Part shown: piece after piece, positions 35,268 to 44,841 of the stretch | How the letters are laid out: every line of letters starts with the position of its first letter | How positions within the stretch are numbered: position 1 is the first letter of the stretch | NCBI RefSeq assembly: GCF_018613235.1 | Contig: NZ_JAGGQP010000020.1 | Location: 1 to 59,574, forward strand | Origin: Bacillus sp. ISL-41 | GTDB lineage: Bacteria; Bacillota; Bacilli; Bacillales; Cytobacillaceae | Reading direction: 5' to 3' | Length of the DNA stretch: 59,574 nucleotides | Program-made: the position numbers and the translations under genes | Notes under the pieces: model-generated | Seen by the model: only the letters and a program-made list of their open reading frames with translations | Database searches by the model: none | Told to the model about the DNA's origin: nothing

Positions 35268-36206
35268 ATGACTAAAAAGAAGAAACAAAACAAAGAGCAA
35301 AAGTTTGGCTTAGGGTGGCTCTTTCTAGTAGTAATGGGTTTATTCGTGATTATAATTCTTCTTCCTAATAACGGAGGAAATAAAATGACATTTTCTGACT
35401 TGCATGGTCTGAGCTATTCAGAAGATGGAGAAAAGTTAATTGCAGCAGTCCATGATGGTTTAAAGGTATACTCTAATGGATCATGGTCAATACCAGAAGG
35501 ACCAAAAAATGATTATATGGGGTATTCACCCGTTAAGGATGGATTTTACAGCAGTGGACACCCAGCACCTGGTTCTAACCTTCAAAATCCCTTAGGAATT
35601 GTAAAAAGCAAGGACAATGGACAGACGGTTGATGTAGTTGATTTGCATGGGGAGGCAGATTTCCATGCATTGTCCGTAGGGTACGAAACAGAAGAAATCT
35701 ATGTCTTTGCATCTGAACCTAATTCCAAAATGAAAAAACAAGGATTTTACTACTCAAATAATCAGGGAGAAACCTGGAATTTAATGAATTTGCAAGGGAT
35801 TTCCGGCTCTCCTTTAGTAATGGCGGCACATCCTTCCAAAAAGGGAACATTCGCAATTGGAACAGATCAGGGTCTCTATCTTTCTGAGAACTATGGGGAT
35901 TCGTTTGAACAGATAGTAACGGATTTAAGTGTGAGTGCTGCTGTATTTTCAGATGATGATACAATAATTGCAGGAACAAATAATGGTGACAAGCGAATCT
36001 TACAAATTAATATCAGTGATAGTAGTTTCAGTAATTTAAATATGCCCCAATACTTTGAGGGAAATATCTCTTATATTGCCGTAAACCGTGAAAACAAAAA
36101 AGAGCTCTCATTTGCAACCGACCTACTAAATGTATATACAAGTAGTGATAGTGGGAAAACATGGGAAGAAATTGTTGAAGAAGGTAACAGTAGGAAGTCA
36201 GGATAA
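35268..36206 (+). CDS. Membrane-anchored Asp-box (BNR/F510_1955-like) protein
   Basis: 312 residues. An N-terminal helix (GWLFLVVMGLFVIIILLP) anchors an outside beta-propeller with at least four Asp-box signatures (SKDNGQTVD, SNNQGETWN, SENYGDSFE, SSDSGKTWE). Proteins of this type are annotated as F510_1955-family glycosylhydrolases, but catalytic residues are not evident. The function is unknown; a location near copper genes in Bacillaceae is something I recall but cannot check. AGGAGG ribosome site. Confidence 0.72.
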   Translation: MTKKKKQNKEQKFGLGWLFLVVMGLFVIIILLPNNGGNKMTFSDLHGLSYSEDGEKLIAAVHDGLKVYSNGSWSIPEGPKNDYMGYSPVKDGFYSSGHPAPGSNLQNPLGIVKSKDNGQTVDVVDLHGEADFHALSVGYETEEIYVFASEPNSKMKKQGFYYSNNQGETWNLMNLQGISGSPLVMAAHPSKKGTFAIGTDQGLYLSENYGDSFEQIVTDLSVSAAVFSDDDTIIAGTNNGDKRILQINISDSSFSNLNMPQYFEGNISYIAVNRENKKELSFATDLLNVYTSSDSGKTWEEIVEEGNSRKSG

Positions 36207-36293
36207 AAGTGATCTTAAATAGAAATGTAACCTGTTATAGGAAATTATATAAAATTGCATGAAGTATACTGTCAAAAGAGTGAAGCATGACCT

Positions 36294-36332
36294 AAAAGCC
36301 ACCCCTGTATAATAAACGAGGGATGGCTTTTC
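36294..36332 (+). terminator. Terminator after the Asp-box gene
   Basis: AAAAGCCA-(C)-CCCT pairs with AGGG-(A)-TGGCTTTT across a TGTATAATAAACG loop. The following 320 bases up to the csoR promoter are AT-rich and show no gene. Confidence 0.75.
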
Positions 36333-36654
36333 CTAAATTCTCCGTAATAGTGCCAATCATTCATTTTCTTTATGTCCCGTAATAGAACAATAAACCCGGT
36401 TATGCAGATCTGTAGAAGACATTTCAGTGTTTTTAGATGGCAACTATGTTTAAGAAATGGATTCGCAGAATCGAGTATTCAACTTGCTAAATATCTTAAT
36501 GACACTAAAATGATAAACCCCTTTTTATGTACAAAATGATACATAGGTAGTAGACAGGCAATGCCAACAAAGCAAACTGGAAATCAACTACAATGCTTCT
36601 CTTGTTTCGCGTTCACATTAATTACATATTTTTCAAAAATTAAATTTATTTATA

Positions 36655-36684
36655 TTTACATAGGGTACTGGGGTATAGTATATT
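36655..36684 (+). promoter_or_regulatory. csoR-copZ promoter with CsoR-type operator
   Basis: A -35 like TTTACA (36655-36660) and a -10 like TATATT (36679-36684) are 18 bases apart. Between them lies TAGGGTACTGGGGTA (36661-36675), which fits the 15-base TACC-N7-GGTA form of the B. subtilis copZA operator as I recall it, with the first half imperfect. CsoR bound there would block polymerase until Cu(I) binds. Confidence 0.75.
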
Positions 36685-36707
36685 AATTGTAGAAGGGGGG
36701 AAGCTAA

Positions 36708-37049
36708 ATGCATCCTGAAATAAAAACGAATACTTTAATCGCTGATGAAGTAAATTGTTACGCGTTTGAAAGAAAAAGTCATCACTCGGATAAAGTGAAA
36801 AACTCGCTTGTGGTTCGACTAAACCGAATAGAAGGTCAAATACGTGGCATAAAAGGGTTAATCGAAAGAGACACTTATTGTGATGATGTTATTACACAAA
36901 TATCAGCAACCCAATCTGCGTTGAACAGCGTGGCAAAAGTTCTTTTAGAAGGACATTTAAAGGGATGCGTAGTGGACCGCCTGGAGCAAGGAGATTTCGA
37001 TGTAATAGATGAAGTACTCGTTACTATTCATAAGTTAATAAAAAAGTAA
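36708..37049 (+). CDS. csoR: Copper-sensing repressor CsoR
   Basis: 113 residues, all-helical DUF156/CsoR family. The Cu(I) ligands are present in the C-H-C order: Cys58 in DTYCDDV, His83 and Cys87 in EGHLKGC. RLNRIEGQIRGIKGLIE is the DNA-contacting helix region. The repressor releases DNA on Cu(I) binding. An extra 25-residue N-terminal tail with Cys and His (VNCYAFERKSHHSDK) is longer than in some members. First gene of an operon with copZ, 14 bases away. Confidence 0.94.
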   Translation: MHPEIKTNTLIADEVNCYAFERKSHHSDKVKNSLVVRLNRIEGQIRGIKGLIERDTYCDDVITQISATQSALNSVAKVLLEGHLKGCVVDRLEQGDFDVIDEVLVTIHKLIKK

Positions 37050-37063
37050 AGGAGCTGTTAGAA

Positions 37064-37270
37064 ATGGAAAAGGTAACATTAAATGTAGTAGGTATGTCGT
37101 GTGGACATTGTGTCAAAGCGATTGAAGGTAGTGTAGGAGAATTATCTGGAGTTTCAAATGTTAAAGTTCATCTAGAAAGCGGAAAAGTCGATGTTGAATA
37201 CAGCCCAACGGAAGTTTCCCTGGATAAGATTAAGGAAACTATTGATGATCAAGGTTATGATGTGAATTAA
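37064..37270 (+). CDS. copZ: Copper chaperone CopZ
   Basis: 68-residue HMA domain with the MSCGHC copper motif (residues 11-16). It carries Cu(I) in the cytosol to the CopA ATPase and to CsoR. Good AAAGGAG ribosome site. A terminator separates it from copA, which has its own operator. Confidence 0.95.
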   Translation: MEKVTLNVVGMSCGHCVKAIEGSVGELSGVSNVKVHLESGKVDVEYSPTEVSLDKIKETIDDQGYDVN

Positions 37271-37278
37271 TTATGAAG

Positions 37279-37312
37279 AAGGGTGTGCTTAATGGGACAC
37301 CCTTTCTTTTTA
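37279..37312 (+). terminator. Terminator between copZ and copA
   Basis: GGGTGT and ACACCC, extended by flanking A/T pairs, enclose a ten-base loop and are followed by TTTCTTTTT. Confidence 0.8.
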
Positions 37313-37322
37313 AAAAAATACA

Positions 37323-37337
37323 TACCCTGTGTGGGTA
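37323..37337. promoter_or_regulatory. CsoR-type operator upstream of copA
   Basis: TACCCTGTGTGGGTA is a good inverted repeat and fits TACC-N7-GGTA exactly. It lies about 60 bases before copA, giving copA its own copper-responsive promoter. Confidence 0.82.
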
Positions 37338-37398
37338 TATAACAGTTTTTAAAAATATAGTATGTATCCTTATTTCTATCTAAAAAGGAGGAAGAATA

Positions 37399-39828
37399 AT
37401 GGATGAGAAATCTATAGCAAAGACTCAAACTAATCCTTCAGGAGAAAACGTCACATTGAATATCACTGGAATGACATGTGCTGCGTGTGCCACACGCATC
37501 GAGAAAAACATTGCCAAAGTTCCAGGTGTACAAAAGGCTAATGTGAACCTCGCTACAGAGAAAGCTTCTGTTATATATGATCCTGATGTTGCTACTGTTG
37601 ATGATGTCATTGCTAAAATAAAAAAGACCGGCTATGGGGTTCAAGAGGAAAAAGTTCAACTCGATATCATCGGAATGACATGTGCATCATGTGCAACTCG
37701 TGTTGAAAAAGCGTTGGAAAAGGTCGAAGGAGTTACTGGTGCAGCTGTCAATTTAGCAACTGAAAAAGCAATTATTGAATATATTCCTGGAAATACAAAT
37801 ATCGAGCAAATCATGGCAGCTGTAAAAAAAGTCGGCTATGATGCCAGGGTAGTAGGCGATCGGGATGATGATTATGAACGCAGTGCAAGGGAAAAGGAAT
37901 ACAAAACTCAGGTCAGAAAATTTACTGTAGGAGCAATCTTATCTGTGTTTTTCTTAGTTCAAATGATATCGGATTTTGCGATGGAATATGGAAATGGGAT
38001 GTTCTTTCATATGAGTCCATGGGTTCAATTCCTTCTTGCTACTCCAGTTCAATTCTATGTAGGTGGCCATTATTACCGTGATGCCTTCAACGCGGTTCGT
38101 GGGGGCAGTGCAAACATGGCTGTTTTAGTTGTACTGGGGACATCAGCAGCATATTTTTACAGTCTAATTGTCACGATATTAGGTACAGGGCAATTTTTAT
38201 ATTATGAAGCAGCTGCCATTGTTATGACCTTAATTGTTTTGGGTAAATTGCTTGAAACAAGAGCAAAAGGACAAACATCAGAAGCGATTAAAACGCTCAT
38301 GGGACTTCAAGCAAAAACAGCAAAGGTCCTACGAAATGGAGAAGAACTTGATATTCCACTAGAAGAGGTTCAAACAGGTGACTTGATTTTTGTTCGAGCA
38401 GGAGAAAAGGTTCCAGTAGATGGAGAAATAATCGAGGGAAATACTACAGTTGATGAATCCATGCTTACCGGTGAAAGTATGCCTGTTACAAAAGGAAAAG
38501 GCGACACAGTTATTGGAGCAACTGTAAATAAACACGGGGCGTTTACCTTTAAAGCGACCAAAGTTGGAAAGGATACTGCATTAGCTCAAATTATCAAACT
38601 TGTCGAAGAAGCTCAGGGCTCAAAAGCCCCTATTCAGAAACTTGCCGATAAAATATCTGGAATCTTTGTCCCGATTGTCATACTAATTGCATTAGGTACT
38701 TTTGCTATAACTTATTTCCTGGCAGGATTTACGCCTGCCCTTGTCAGCACTATTGCTGTGCTGGTTATTGCATGTCCTTGTGCATTAGGCTTGGCTACAC
38801 CAACTGCAGTAATGGTTGGTACTGGAAAAGGTGCTGAAAATGGCCTCCTTATTAAAGGAGCTGAACATCTTCAAACAGCACAGCGGGTAACTACCGTTGT
38901 ACTGGATAAGACCGGTACTATAACTAAAGGAGAACCCGATGTAACAGATATCATCACATTTGGGGAATACAGTGAAAATGAATTATTGCAATTAGCTGCT
39001 TCTGCCGAAAAAGGATCAGAGCATCCACTTGGAGAAGCAATTATTAATGGAGCAAAAGGGAAGAATCTTCAGCTCCAGGATGCTCAAAATTTTAATGCCA
39101 TCCCAGGGCATGGAATTCAAGTGGACATAAATGATCAAAAGGTATTTATAGGGAATAAAAAGTTAATGCACAAAAATAGTATCGTTATTGATACTGCATT
39201 AAATCGAATGGAAAAACTTGAAGGTGAAGGGAAAACTGCTATGTTAATAGCAGTTAATGACAACCTTGCCGGTATAATCGCAGTTGCTGATACAGTAAAG
39301 GAAACATCTGCAAAAGCAATTAAACACCTTAAAAAAATGGGCATAGAAGTTATTATGATAACTGGCGATAATAAATTGACAGCCGAGGCTATCGCCAATC
39401 AGGTGGGGGTTGATCGGGTACTTGCCGAAGTTCTCCCAGAAGACAAATCAGCCGAGGTAGAAAAATTGAAGCAGGAAGGGAAAATTGTAGCCATGGTCGG
39501 GGATGGTATCAATGATGCACCAGCACTAGCTGCTGCGCATGTTGGTATTGCCATTGGAACAGGTACAGATGTTGCTATGGAAGCTGCGGATATCACCTTA
39601 ATGCGAGGTGATTTGATGGGAATAGTTGATACAATTAGCTTATCAAAATCTACAATGAGAAAAATCAAACAAAATCTTTTCTGGGCATTTGCGTATAATG
39701 TCATATTGATACCGGTTGCAGCAATCGGCCTTTTAAACCCAATTCTCGCTGGAGGAGCTATGGCTTTCAGTTCTGTTTCAGTAGTTGGCAATACACTGTT
39801 TTTACGAAAATGGAAACCTATTCGCTAG
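37399..39828 (+). CDS. copA: Copper-exporting P1B-ATPase CopA
   Basis: 809 residues. Two N-terminal HMA domains with GMTCAAC and GMTCASC, then the membrane region with the CPC motif in [13 protein letters not shown], the phosphorylation Asp in DKTGTITKG, the His-Pro in GSEHPLG and the hinge motif [10 protein letters not shown]. It pumps Cu(I) out of the cell using ATP. Length and order are standard for Bacillus CopA. AGGAGG ribosome site. Its C-terminal [12 protein letters not shown]...WKP pattern recurs in a remnant at 58692-58823. Confidence 0.96.
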   Translation: MDEKSIAKTQTNPSGENVTLNITGMTCAACATRIEKNIAKVPGVQKANVNLATEKASVIYDPDVATVDDVIAKIKKTGYGVQEEKVQLDIIGMTCASCATRVEKALEKVEGVTGAAVNLATEKAIIEYIPGNTNIEQIMAAVKKVGYDARVVGDRDDDYERSAREKEYKTQVRKFTVGAILSVFFLVQMISDFAMEYGNGMFFHMSPWVQFLLATPVQFYVGGHYYRDAFNAVRGGSANMAVLVVLGTSAAYFYSLIVTILGTGQFLYYEAAAIVMTLIVLGKLLETRAKGQTSEAIKTLMGLQAKTAKVLRNGEELDIPLEEVQTGDLIFVRAGEKVPVDGEIIEGNTTVDESMLTGESMPVTKGKGDTVIGATVNKHGAFTFKATKVGKDTALAQIIKLVEEAQGSKAPIQKLADKISGIFVPIVILIALGTFAITYFLAGFTPALVSTIAVLVIACPCALGLATPTAVMVGTGKGAENGLLIKGAEHLQTAQRVTTVVLDKTGTITKGEPDVTDIITFGEYSENELLQLAASAEKGSEHPLGEAIINGAKGKNLQLQDAQNFNAIPGHGIQVDINDQKVFIGNKKLMHKNSIVIDTALNRMEKLEGEGKTAMLIAVNDNLAGIIAVADTVKETSAKAIKHLKKMGIEVIMITGDNKLTAEAIANQVGVDRVLAEVLPEDKSAEVEKLKQEGKIVAMVGDGINDAPALAAAHVGIAIGTGTDVAMEAADITLMRGDLMGIVDTISLSKSTMRKIKQNLFWAFAYNVILIPVAAIGLLNPILAGGAMAFSSVSVVGNTLFLRKWKPIR

Positions 39829-40077
39829 AAAAGGTCTAGAAAAAAGTACAAGAAATGGGAGTGACTTACTGAGTCATTCTCGTTTCTTCCCTTACCTATG
39901 AAAAAACCATACTGATTAGTAATTTTTAAATGATTGCCTTCTATGCAGTTATTAAGTAATAATTTTGACTTTCAGATAAATGTTCGCAGATGGGGAATAA
40001 AAGATTAAGGGAATTGATGTGTCTAATTACTAATTCAGGGTAAGATAATCTAAAATGCCAAAGGAGGAGTTTATTGA

Positions 40078-40692
40078 ATGTTAAGAATTAATACAAGAAG
40101 ATTAATGCTATTTGTATTGCTGACATTTCTTTTATTACTACTAGGGGCATGTGCAAATGCAAATGAAGAAAAAAATGAAAGTACGGGTACTAACAATACA
40201 GAAGAGACCCAGGATAATATGGATGAAGATATGGAAGATATGGATCATGGCAATATGGATATGTCCGGTTCGGGTGAAGTTCCTGAAGGTTTAAAAGAGG
40301 CGGCTTCACCAGCTTATGAAGTTGGGAGCAAAGCAATTATTGAATCCGATCATATGCCTGGTATGAAAGGTGCGGAATCAACTATTGTAGGGGCATATGA
40401 CACAACGGTTTATACTGTTTCATATACTCCGACTACCGGGGGAGAAAGAGTGGAAGATCATAAATGGGTGATTCATGAAGAGTTAGAGGGAGTCGGACAA
40501 GAAACAGTTAAACCTGGATCAGAAGTTACTATAAATGCTGAACATATGGAGGGAATGGACGGGGCAACTGCTGAAATTGATTCTGCTGAACAAACAACAG
40601 TGTACATGGTTGATTTCACACTGACTACAAATGGTGAAGAAGTAAAAAATCATAAATGGGTAACAGAGGATGAACTATCACCGATTGAATAA
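40078..40692 (+). CDS. ydhK: YdhK-family lipoprotein (two DUF1541 repeats)
   Basis: 204 residues. Lipobox LLGAC near residue 23, then an acidic Met/His-rich linker (MDEDMEDMDHGNMDMSG), then two similar copies of a beta domain, each with HMxGMxGA near its front and NHKWV or DHKWV near its end. YdhK-like proteins often accompany copper genes in Bacillaceae; the Met/His linker may bind copper on the cell surface. Role unproven. GGAGGAG ribosome site. Confidence 0.85.
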   Translation: MLRINTRRLMLFVLLTFLLLLLGACANANEEKNESTGTNNTEETQDNMDEDMEDMDHGNMDMSGSGEVPEGLKEAASPAYEVGSKAIIESDHMPGMKGAESTIVGAYDTTVYTVSYTPTTGGERVEDHKWVIHEELEGVGQETVKPGSEVTINAEHMEGMDGATAEIDSAEQTTVYMVDFTLTTNGEEVKNHKWVTEDELSPIE

Positions 40693-40710
40693 AACAACTT
40701 AAAAATAACA

Positions 40711-40757
40711 GGGTGTCAGGTAAGTCATATTTTAGACTTTCTGAACACCCTTTTTTA
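40711..40757 (+). terminator. Terminator after ydhK
   Basis: GGGTGTCAG and CTG-A-ACACCC pair around a 21-base loop and run into TTTTTT. Confidence 0.8.
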
Positions 40758-41153
40758 TATGATTATTTTTCGAGTTACCCTTTGTAAATAAAAGGCCGTT
40801 ATATAAGATAATTAAGATGTTCTTTCTTCTATTTTAGTTCTTCTAAATACTGCCTCAATTCTTGCTACAATTCTGCCTCACTAGATCGTTTTAAAGGAAA
40901 CAGAGAGTGGAAAAAAATAATTGGTTATCAGTTGCTAAATTATTAAAATGCTTTAGCCATTGAACTTTAGTCTTGAATAAACAATACTTTATGACTTGTC
41001 TAAGTTGATTCTTGAATCAACTTGAATAAGGAACGACGTCCGATAATCTAGGATTATCAGATTTCTCCACATTTTCTTGATTTTTTTAATCTATTATATA
41101 ATGAGTAATACAAATAAAATGAAGTAGTTATTGAGTTAGGGTGAGAATTTTAT
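40758..41153. promoter_or_regulatory. Gene-free region with two palindromes before the kinase gene
   Basis: AAGTTGATTC-TT-GAATCAACTT at 41002-41023 is a perfect inverted repeat, and GATAATC-TAG-GATTATC at 41042-41058 is a second one. Neither has a T-run, so they look more like operators than terminators. They lie about 95-150 bases upstream of the two-component genes and could bind the response regulator. No coding frame is seen. Confidence 0.45.
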
Positions 41154-42536
41154 ATGCCTTCTAGGTTGAAGAATATATCTTTTAAATTGGGCCTTTTGTT
41201 CAGTGGGATATTTGTCTGCTTCCTTCTACTGCTTGGTTTGGTCCTCTATGGTGTTTTCACAAATGTCTTGATTGATTATATTAAGCAGGATGTCCTCACG
41301 CGTGGAAACAATCATGCCCGTATTTTAGAAGAAAACTTCGACCGGGCAACGATTGGCCATGTGGTTGAAATGGAACAGGGAGTCACAACTGAGGTGCTTA
41401 TTGTAGATTCCGAAAACAATATCATCGCTGCTTCAAAAGACCCCGACAATGACATGAAGAAGCATCTTGGAGAAAACAGGAAAAAAAGCAGTTATATTCT
41501 AGAAGATGATTGGAGGGACCATCGCTATATCATCTCAGTCTCTGTTATTGGCGATCAAGAAGGGTATGTTTACATGTACTATCCTTCAAACATCCTCCGA
41601 GAAATCGTCTTTGTCATGAATGCCCTTATCACAATAGCCAGTATTGGGATTATCCTCCTGGCTTTCGGGCTTATCGGTATTTTGTCAAAAAAACTGACCA
41701 GCCCATTGCTCGCAATGAAGGAAGCCACTTCTAAAATGTCCTTGGGAAAGTATATGCAAACGATTCCTGTCAAAGGCGAGGATGAAGTAGCCCAACTTGG
41801 CATATCTATCCAGAAGTTGGGTGAACAACTTCAATACTTTGAAGATAGCAGGAATGAATTCCTGGCTGCTGTATCCCATGAACTTCGGACTCCCTTGACA
41901 TACATCAAAGGGTACAGCGATGTGTTGAAAAAAGGAATGGCAAATAGCGACGAAGAAAAAGAGGAGTACTTATCAATCATAAATAAAGAGGCACAGCGGC
42001 TATCCTTCATGATTAATGACCTGTTTGAAATGAGCAAGCTTCAGGTGGGGAAATTCGAACTGGATAAAAGGCCGGTCAACCTAAATGAGCTAATTAATAA
42101 AACAGCTACGAACCTAAGACCTGAAGTGGTAAAAAAAGGACTGAAGATCACTCTTGTACTTGAGGACGGACTATCAAAAACAAAAGTAGATAAAGAGAGA
42201 ATGGAGCAGGTTTTCTACAACCTGCTTGAAAACGCGGTGAAATACAGCACTGAAGGCGAAATTACCATTCGATCCTCGACCAAAAAGGACCTTGTTGTTG
42301 TAGAAATCTGTGATACTGGGGAAGGAATACCTGAGCCTGAACTTTCCCGAATTTGGGATAGATTTTACCGGGTGGAACGATCAAGGGGAAGGAAAACTGG
42401 AGGAACAGGTCTTGGACTCTATGTGGTGAAGCAAATTATCGAAGCCCATGGTGGACAGATTCAGGTTAACAGTAAGCTGAATGAAGGAACTGTTTTTACC
42501 ATCTACTTAAAAACTTCCAAGGAGAGAGTCGAATGA
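41154..42536 (+). CDS. Sensor histidine kinase
   Basis: 460 residues. Two membrane helices (about 9-33 and 158-182) flank an outside sensor domain. A HAMP linker follows, then the H-box AVSHELRTPLTYIKG with the phosphorylated His, and the ATPase boxes NLLENAVKYS, CDTGEGIP and GGTGLGLYVVK. It precedes its response regulator and overlaps it by four bases. The signal is not known; copper or envelope stress fits the neighbours, especially the Met/His-rich membrane peptide downstream. Confidence 0.93.
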   Translation: MPSRLKNISFKLGLLFSGIFVCFLLLLGLVLYGVFTNVLIDYIKQDVLTRGNNHARILEENFDRATIGHVVEMEQGVTTEVLIVDSENNIIAASKDPDNDMKKHLGENRKKSSYILEDDWRDHRYIISVSVIGDQEGYVYMYYPSNILREIVFVMNALITIASIGIILLAFGLIGILSKKLTSPLLAMKEATSKMSLGKYMQTIPVKGEDEVAQLGISIQKLGEQLQYFEDSRNEFLAAVSHELRTPLTYIKGYSDVLKKGMANSDEEKEEYLSIINKEAQRLSFMINDLFEMSKLQVGKFELDKRPVNLNELINKTATNLRPEVVKKGLKITLVLEDGLSKTKVDKERMEQVFYNLLENAVKYSTEGEITIRSSTKKDLVVVEICDTGEGIPEPELSRIWDRFYRVERSRGRKTGGTGLGLYVVKQIIEAHGGQIQVNSKLNEGTVFTIYLKTSKERVE

Positions 42537-43207
42537 ACAAAATATTGATTGTTGACGACGAGGCACAAATGAGAAAGCTGGTTAAACTTTATCTGCTTCA
42601 GGAAGGCTATCAGGTGGAGGAAGCAGAGGACGGACAGGAGGCAATTGACATGCTTCGAAAGGATGACTACGATTTGATGATCCTGGATGTAATGATGCCT
42701 ATGATGGACGGGTGGGAGACAATACAGCATGTCCGCAAAATGTCTGACTTGCCGATTATCATGCTTACTGCTAAGGGTACTGTCCAGGACAAAGTTACGG
42801 GCTTATCAACAGGGGCGGATGATTACGTTGTCAAACCTTTTGATGAAGCAGAGCTGCTAGTAAGGGTCAAAGCACTCCTAAGGAGGACCGGCCATTCCAA
42901 TTCTGGAGAGAACATCTTGAAGTATCAGGGGATGGTTATTGACCTCATCTCGAGGGAAGCAATGTATGAAGGGATGAGAATCAACCTGACACAGACTGAA
43001 TTCGACATTCTCACAGCACTAATCGAGCACAGGGGAAAAGTCTTATCAAGAGAACAACTTGTGGATTTGATTTGGGGAATTGAATTCATGGGTGAGGACC
43101 GGACTGTGGATTCGCATATTAAGAACCTTCGTGAAAAGTTGCAAAAAGCTGGAGTGGATAAGTCTATTGTTAAGACAGTTTGGGGTATTGGATATAAAAT
43201 GGAATAG
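42533..43207 (+). CDS. OmpR-family response regulator
   Basis: 224 residues. Receiver domain with the acidic pair VDDE, phospho-acceptor Asp in ILDVMMPMMDGW and Lys in VVKPFDEAEL; a winged-helix DNA-binding domain follows (LTQTEFDILTAL, DRTVDSHIKNLREKL, TVWGIGYKME). It starts inside the kinase stop (ATGA overlap). The kinase-then-regulator order is the reverse of the usual one. Targets may be the palindromes at 41002-41058. Confidence 0.93.
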   Translation: MNKILIVDDEAQMRKLVKLYLLQEGYQVEEAEDGQEAIDMLRKDDYDLMILDVMMPMMDGWETIQHVRKMSDLPIIMLTAKGTVQDKVTGLSTGADDYVVKPFDEAELLVRVKALLRRTGHSNSGENILKYQGMVIDLISREAMYEGMRINLTQTEFDILTALIEHRGKVLSREQLVDLIWGIEFMGEDRTVDSHIKNLREKLQKAGVDKSIVKTVWGIGYKME

Positions 43208-43219
43208 TGGTGATGAAAA

Positions 43220-43462
43220 ATGAAGCGTTTATTGCCGATTATCATAATGACATTTGCCACCATAACAGGTTTGTTTTTCCTGTTTTTCGTAGTCAGAATG
43301 ATATGGTTCCCGCCAAATTCCATGGGGATGATGATGGGAAGGCAAATGATGTACCATCATATGCGTTTCTGGTTCGGTCAGGCTTTTTGGCTGTTCCTTA
43401 TATTGCTTGGAATCGGATTATTGCTGTGGATGGTGATCAACCGCATTAATCGAAAAAAATAA
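43220..43462 (+). CDS. Small Met/His-rich membrane protein
   Basis: 80 residues, two hydrophobic helices (about 4-27 and 54-74) joined by a loop rich in Met, His and Arg (SMGMMMGRQMMYHHMRF). The loop could bind copper or silver. It follows the response regulator by 12 bases and shares its transcript, ending at a strong terminator. It may tune the kinase or act as a metal sink; no family name recognised. An overlapping frame starting at 43207 is less hydrophobic and less plausible. Confidence 0.65.
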   Translation: MKRLLPIIIMTFATITGLFFLFFVVRMIWFPPNSMGMMMGRQMMYHHMRFWFGQAFWLFLILLGIGLLLWMVINRINRKK

Positions 43463-43481
43463 GTAGTCATAACCCTTTTAT

Positions 43482-43514
43482 GCCTTCCTTGTTCCCTTCA
43501 AAAACAAGGAAGGC
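43482..43514 (+). terminator. Terminator after the two-component operon
   Basis: GCCTTCCTTGTT and AACAAGGAAGGC form a perfect 12-base stem, followed by TGTTTTATTTT. Confidence 0.85.
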
Positions 43515-43696
43515 TGTTTTATTTTCTATAGCAGTGGCCCTTAGTGTATCAGCCAATAAGTAAATTCCATATTTATTAATTTCAATTTAGGCATGAGGCA
43601 AAGAATTTTGGTATCGCATCAACGGGTCAAACCACATTTATCAATATTTAGTGAGATCAAGTTCTTATATTCATAATTGAAAATGAATTAACTTAC

Positions 43697-44638
43697 TTAC
43701 TCAACTACGATAATCCCGACCATTCCATTCTCTCTATGCCCTGGCAGGGAACAATAAAACTCATATGTACCAGTTTCAGTAGGAGTAAAAGAAATGTTGC
43801 CCTCCTCATGTGGACTAGCATGTAAATGTAGTCCATCTCCATGTGAATCATGTGAACCATGGGATGAGATGTTTTCCTGGTCGGTATTAGGCAATGTCGG
43901 CATTTTTACTATCACGATATCATGCTCAATGGAGTCGTGATTAGTAAAGGTAAGCAAGACTTTTTTGTTTTTTGACAAATTGATTCTACTTGGAGAATAG
44001 GAAAAATTTGAGGGATTAACTTGAATATTTATTCGGTTTAATTGCTCATCCTTGTTATCAGTAGGAATTTGGGAATGATTCTCATGTATTGGTGATTCTT
44101 TTGAAATAACCGACTCTTTATTTAATTGGTTGCCAAAATAAAAGTATCCTACTAAAACAATGAGTGTAAAGATAGGCTTTAAAAGCCAACTGGTAAAAAC
44201 CCTAGTATCTTCGGTTGCTTTTTGTTGGGAAAGAATTAAATACAGGAATAAGGTAGAGACTGTAATAGTCAAAAATATATTTAGAAGAGAAACTGCTTGG
44301 AGTCTTGAAATCATTTCACCAAGCATTGCACCCATCATTCCGCCCATCATTCCAGCCATAGATCCCTCAATAACTGGGAGTATACCAAATGCAAATCCTG
44401 CAGCAACACCTACCGAAATTCCGATCAATACGGAAATAAGGGAAGAAAGGAATAAATCTCCTTGATATATAAACCCAAAAAGAATCCCAGAGGTTACACC
44501 AATATTCATTGATATAGCCATAGATATAACCATGGGTGTCATACTCTGCATCTTTGTTCTATATTGATATGAAAGTATGATGGAAATGAGAGTCACAAGT
44601 AAAAGCGTCCCTACTACAAAATAGTGAAATTCGTTCAT
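43697..44638 (-). CDS. Membrane protein with C-terminal cupredoxin domain
   Basis: 313 residues. About five N-terminal hydrophobic helices with a Gly/Met-rich stretch (EGSMAGMMGGMMGAMLGEM) are followed by a linker and a plastocyanin-like domain (about 205-313). Type 1 copper ligands are visible: His in DSIEHDIVI, then Cys, His and Met in YCSLPGHRENGM. A His-rich insert (SSHGSHDSHGDGLHLHASPH) lies in the cupredoxin domain. Probably a copper-binding electron carrier or copper buffer fixed to the membrane. AAAGGAGG ribosome site. Confidence 0.82.
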   Translation of the reverse strand: MNEFHYFVVGTLLLVTLISIILSYQYRTKMQSMTPMVISMAISMNIGVTSGILFGFIYQGDLFLSSLISVLIGISVGVAAGFAFGILPVIEGSMAGMMGGMMGAMLGEMISRLQAVSLLNIFLTITVSTLFLYLILSQQKATEDTRVFTSWLLKPIFTLIVLVGYFYFGNQLNKESVISKESPIHENHSQIPTDNKDEQLNRINIQVNPSNFSYSPSRINLSKNKKVLLTFTNHDSIEHDIVIVKMPTLPNTDQENISSHGSHDSHGDGLHLHASPHEEGNISFTPTETGTYEFYCSLPGHRENGMVGIIVVE

Positions 44639-44802
44639 TCATCTTCGACCTCCTTTAATTGGTACATCATATGTCACTCCAAGACAAGCCATTCTTAAAA
44701 AAAAGATTTCTATTCAAGAATAATTATTAAAATATTCTAAATATTTAGTATTTACAAAAGGTTAATATGGTAGTAAGATTATTTTTAATTACTCCAGGAA
44801 TA

Positions 44803-44817
44803 TACCGTAGCGGGGTA
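44803..44817. promoter_or_regulatory. CsoR-type operator upstream of the first ABC operon
   Basis: TACCGTAGCGGGGTA fits TACC-N7-GGTA, as do the copper operators near csoR and copA. It lies 25 bases before the start of the PIG-L-like gene and a strong GAGGAGGG ribosome site. A csoR-like gene occurs in the same operon. Confidence 0.7.
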
Positions 44818-44841
44818 AAGTACTTATGAGGAGGGAAAAGA

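Noticed and set aside
43207-43449. Alternative 80-codon frame overlapping the Met/His-rich membrane peptide
   Set aside because: The frame from 43220 has two clear membrane helices and better spacing to the response regulator; the other reads as a mixed sequence.
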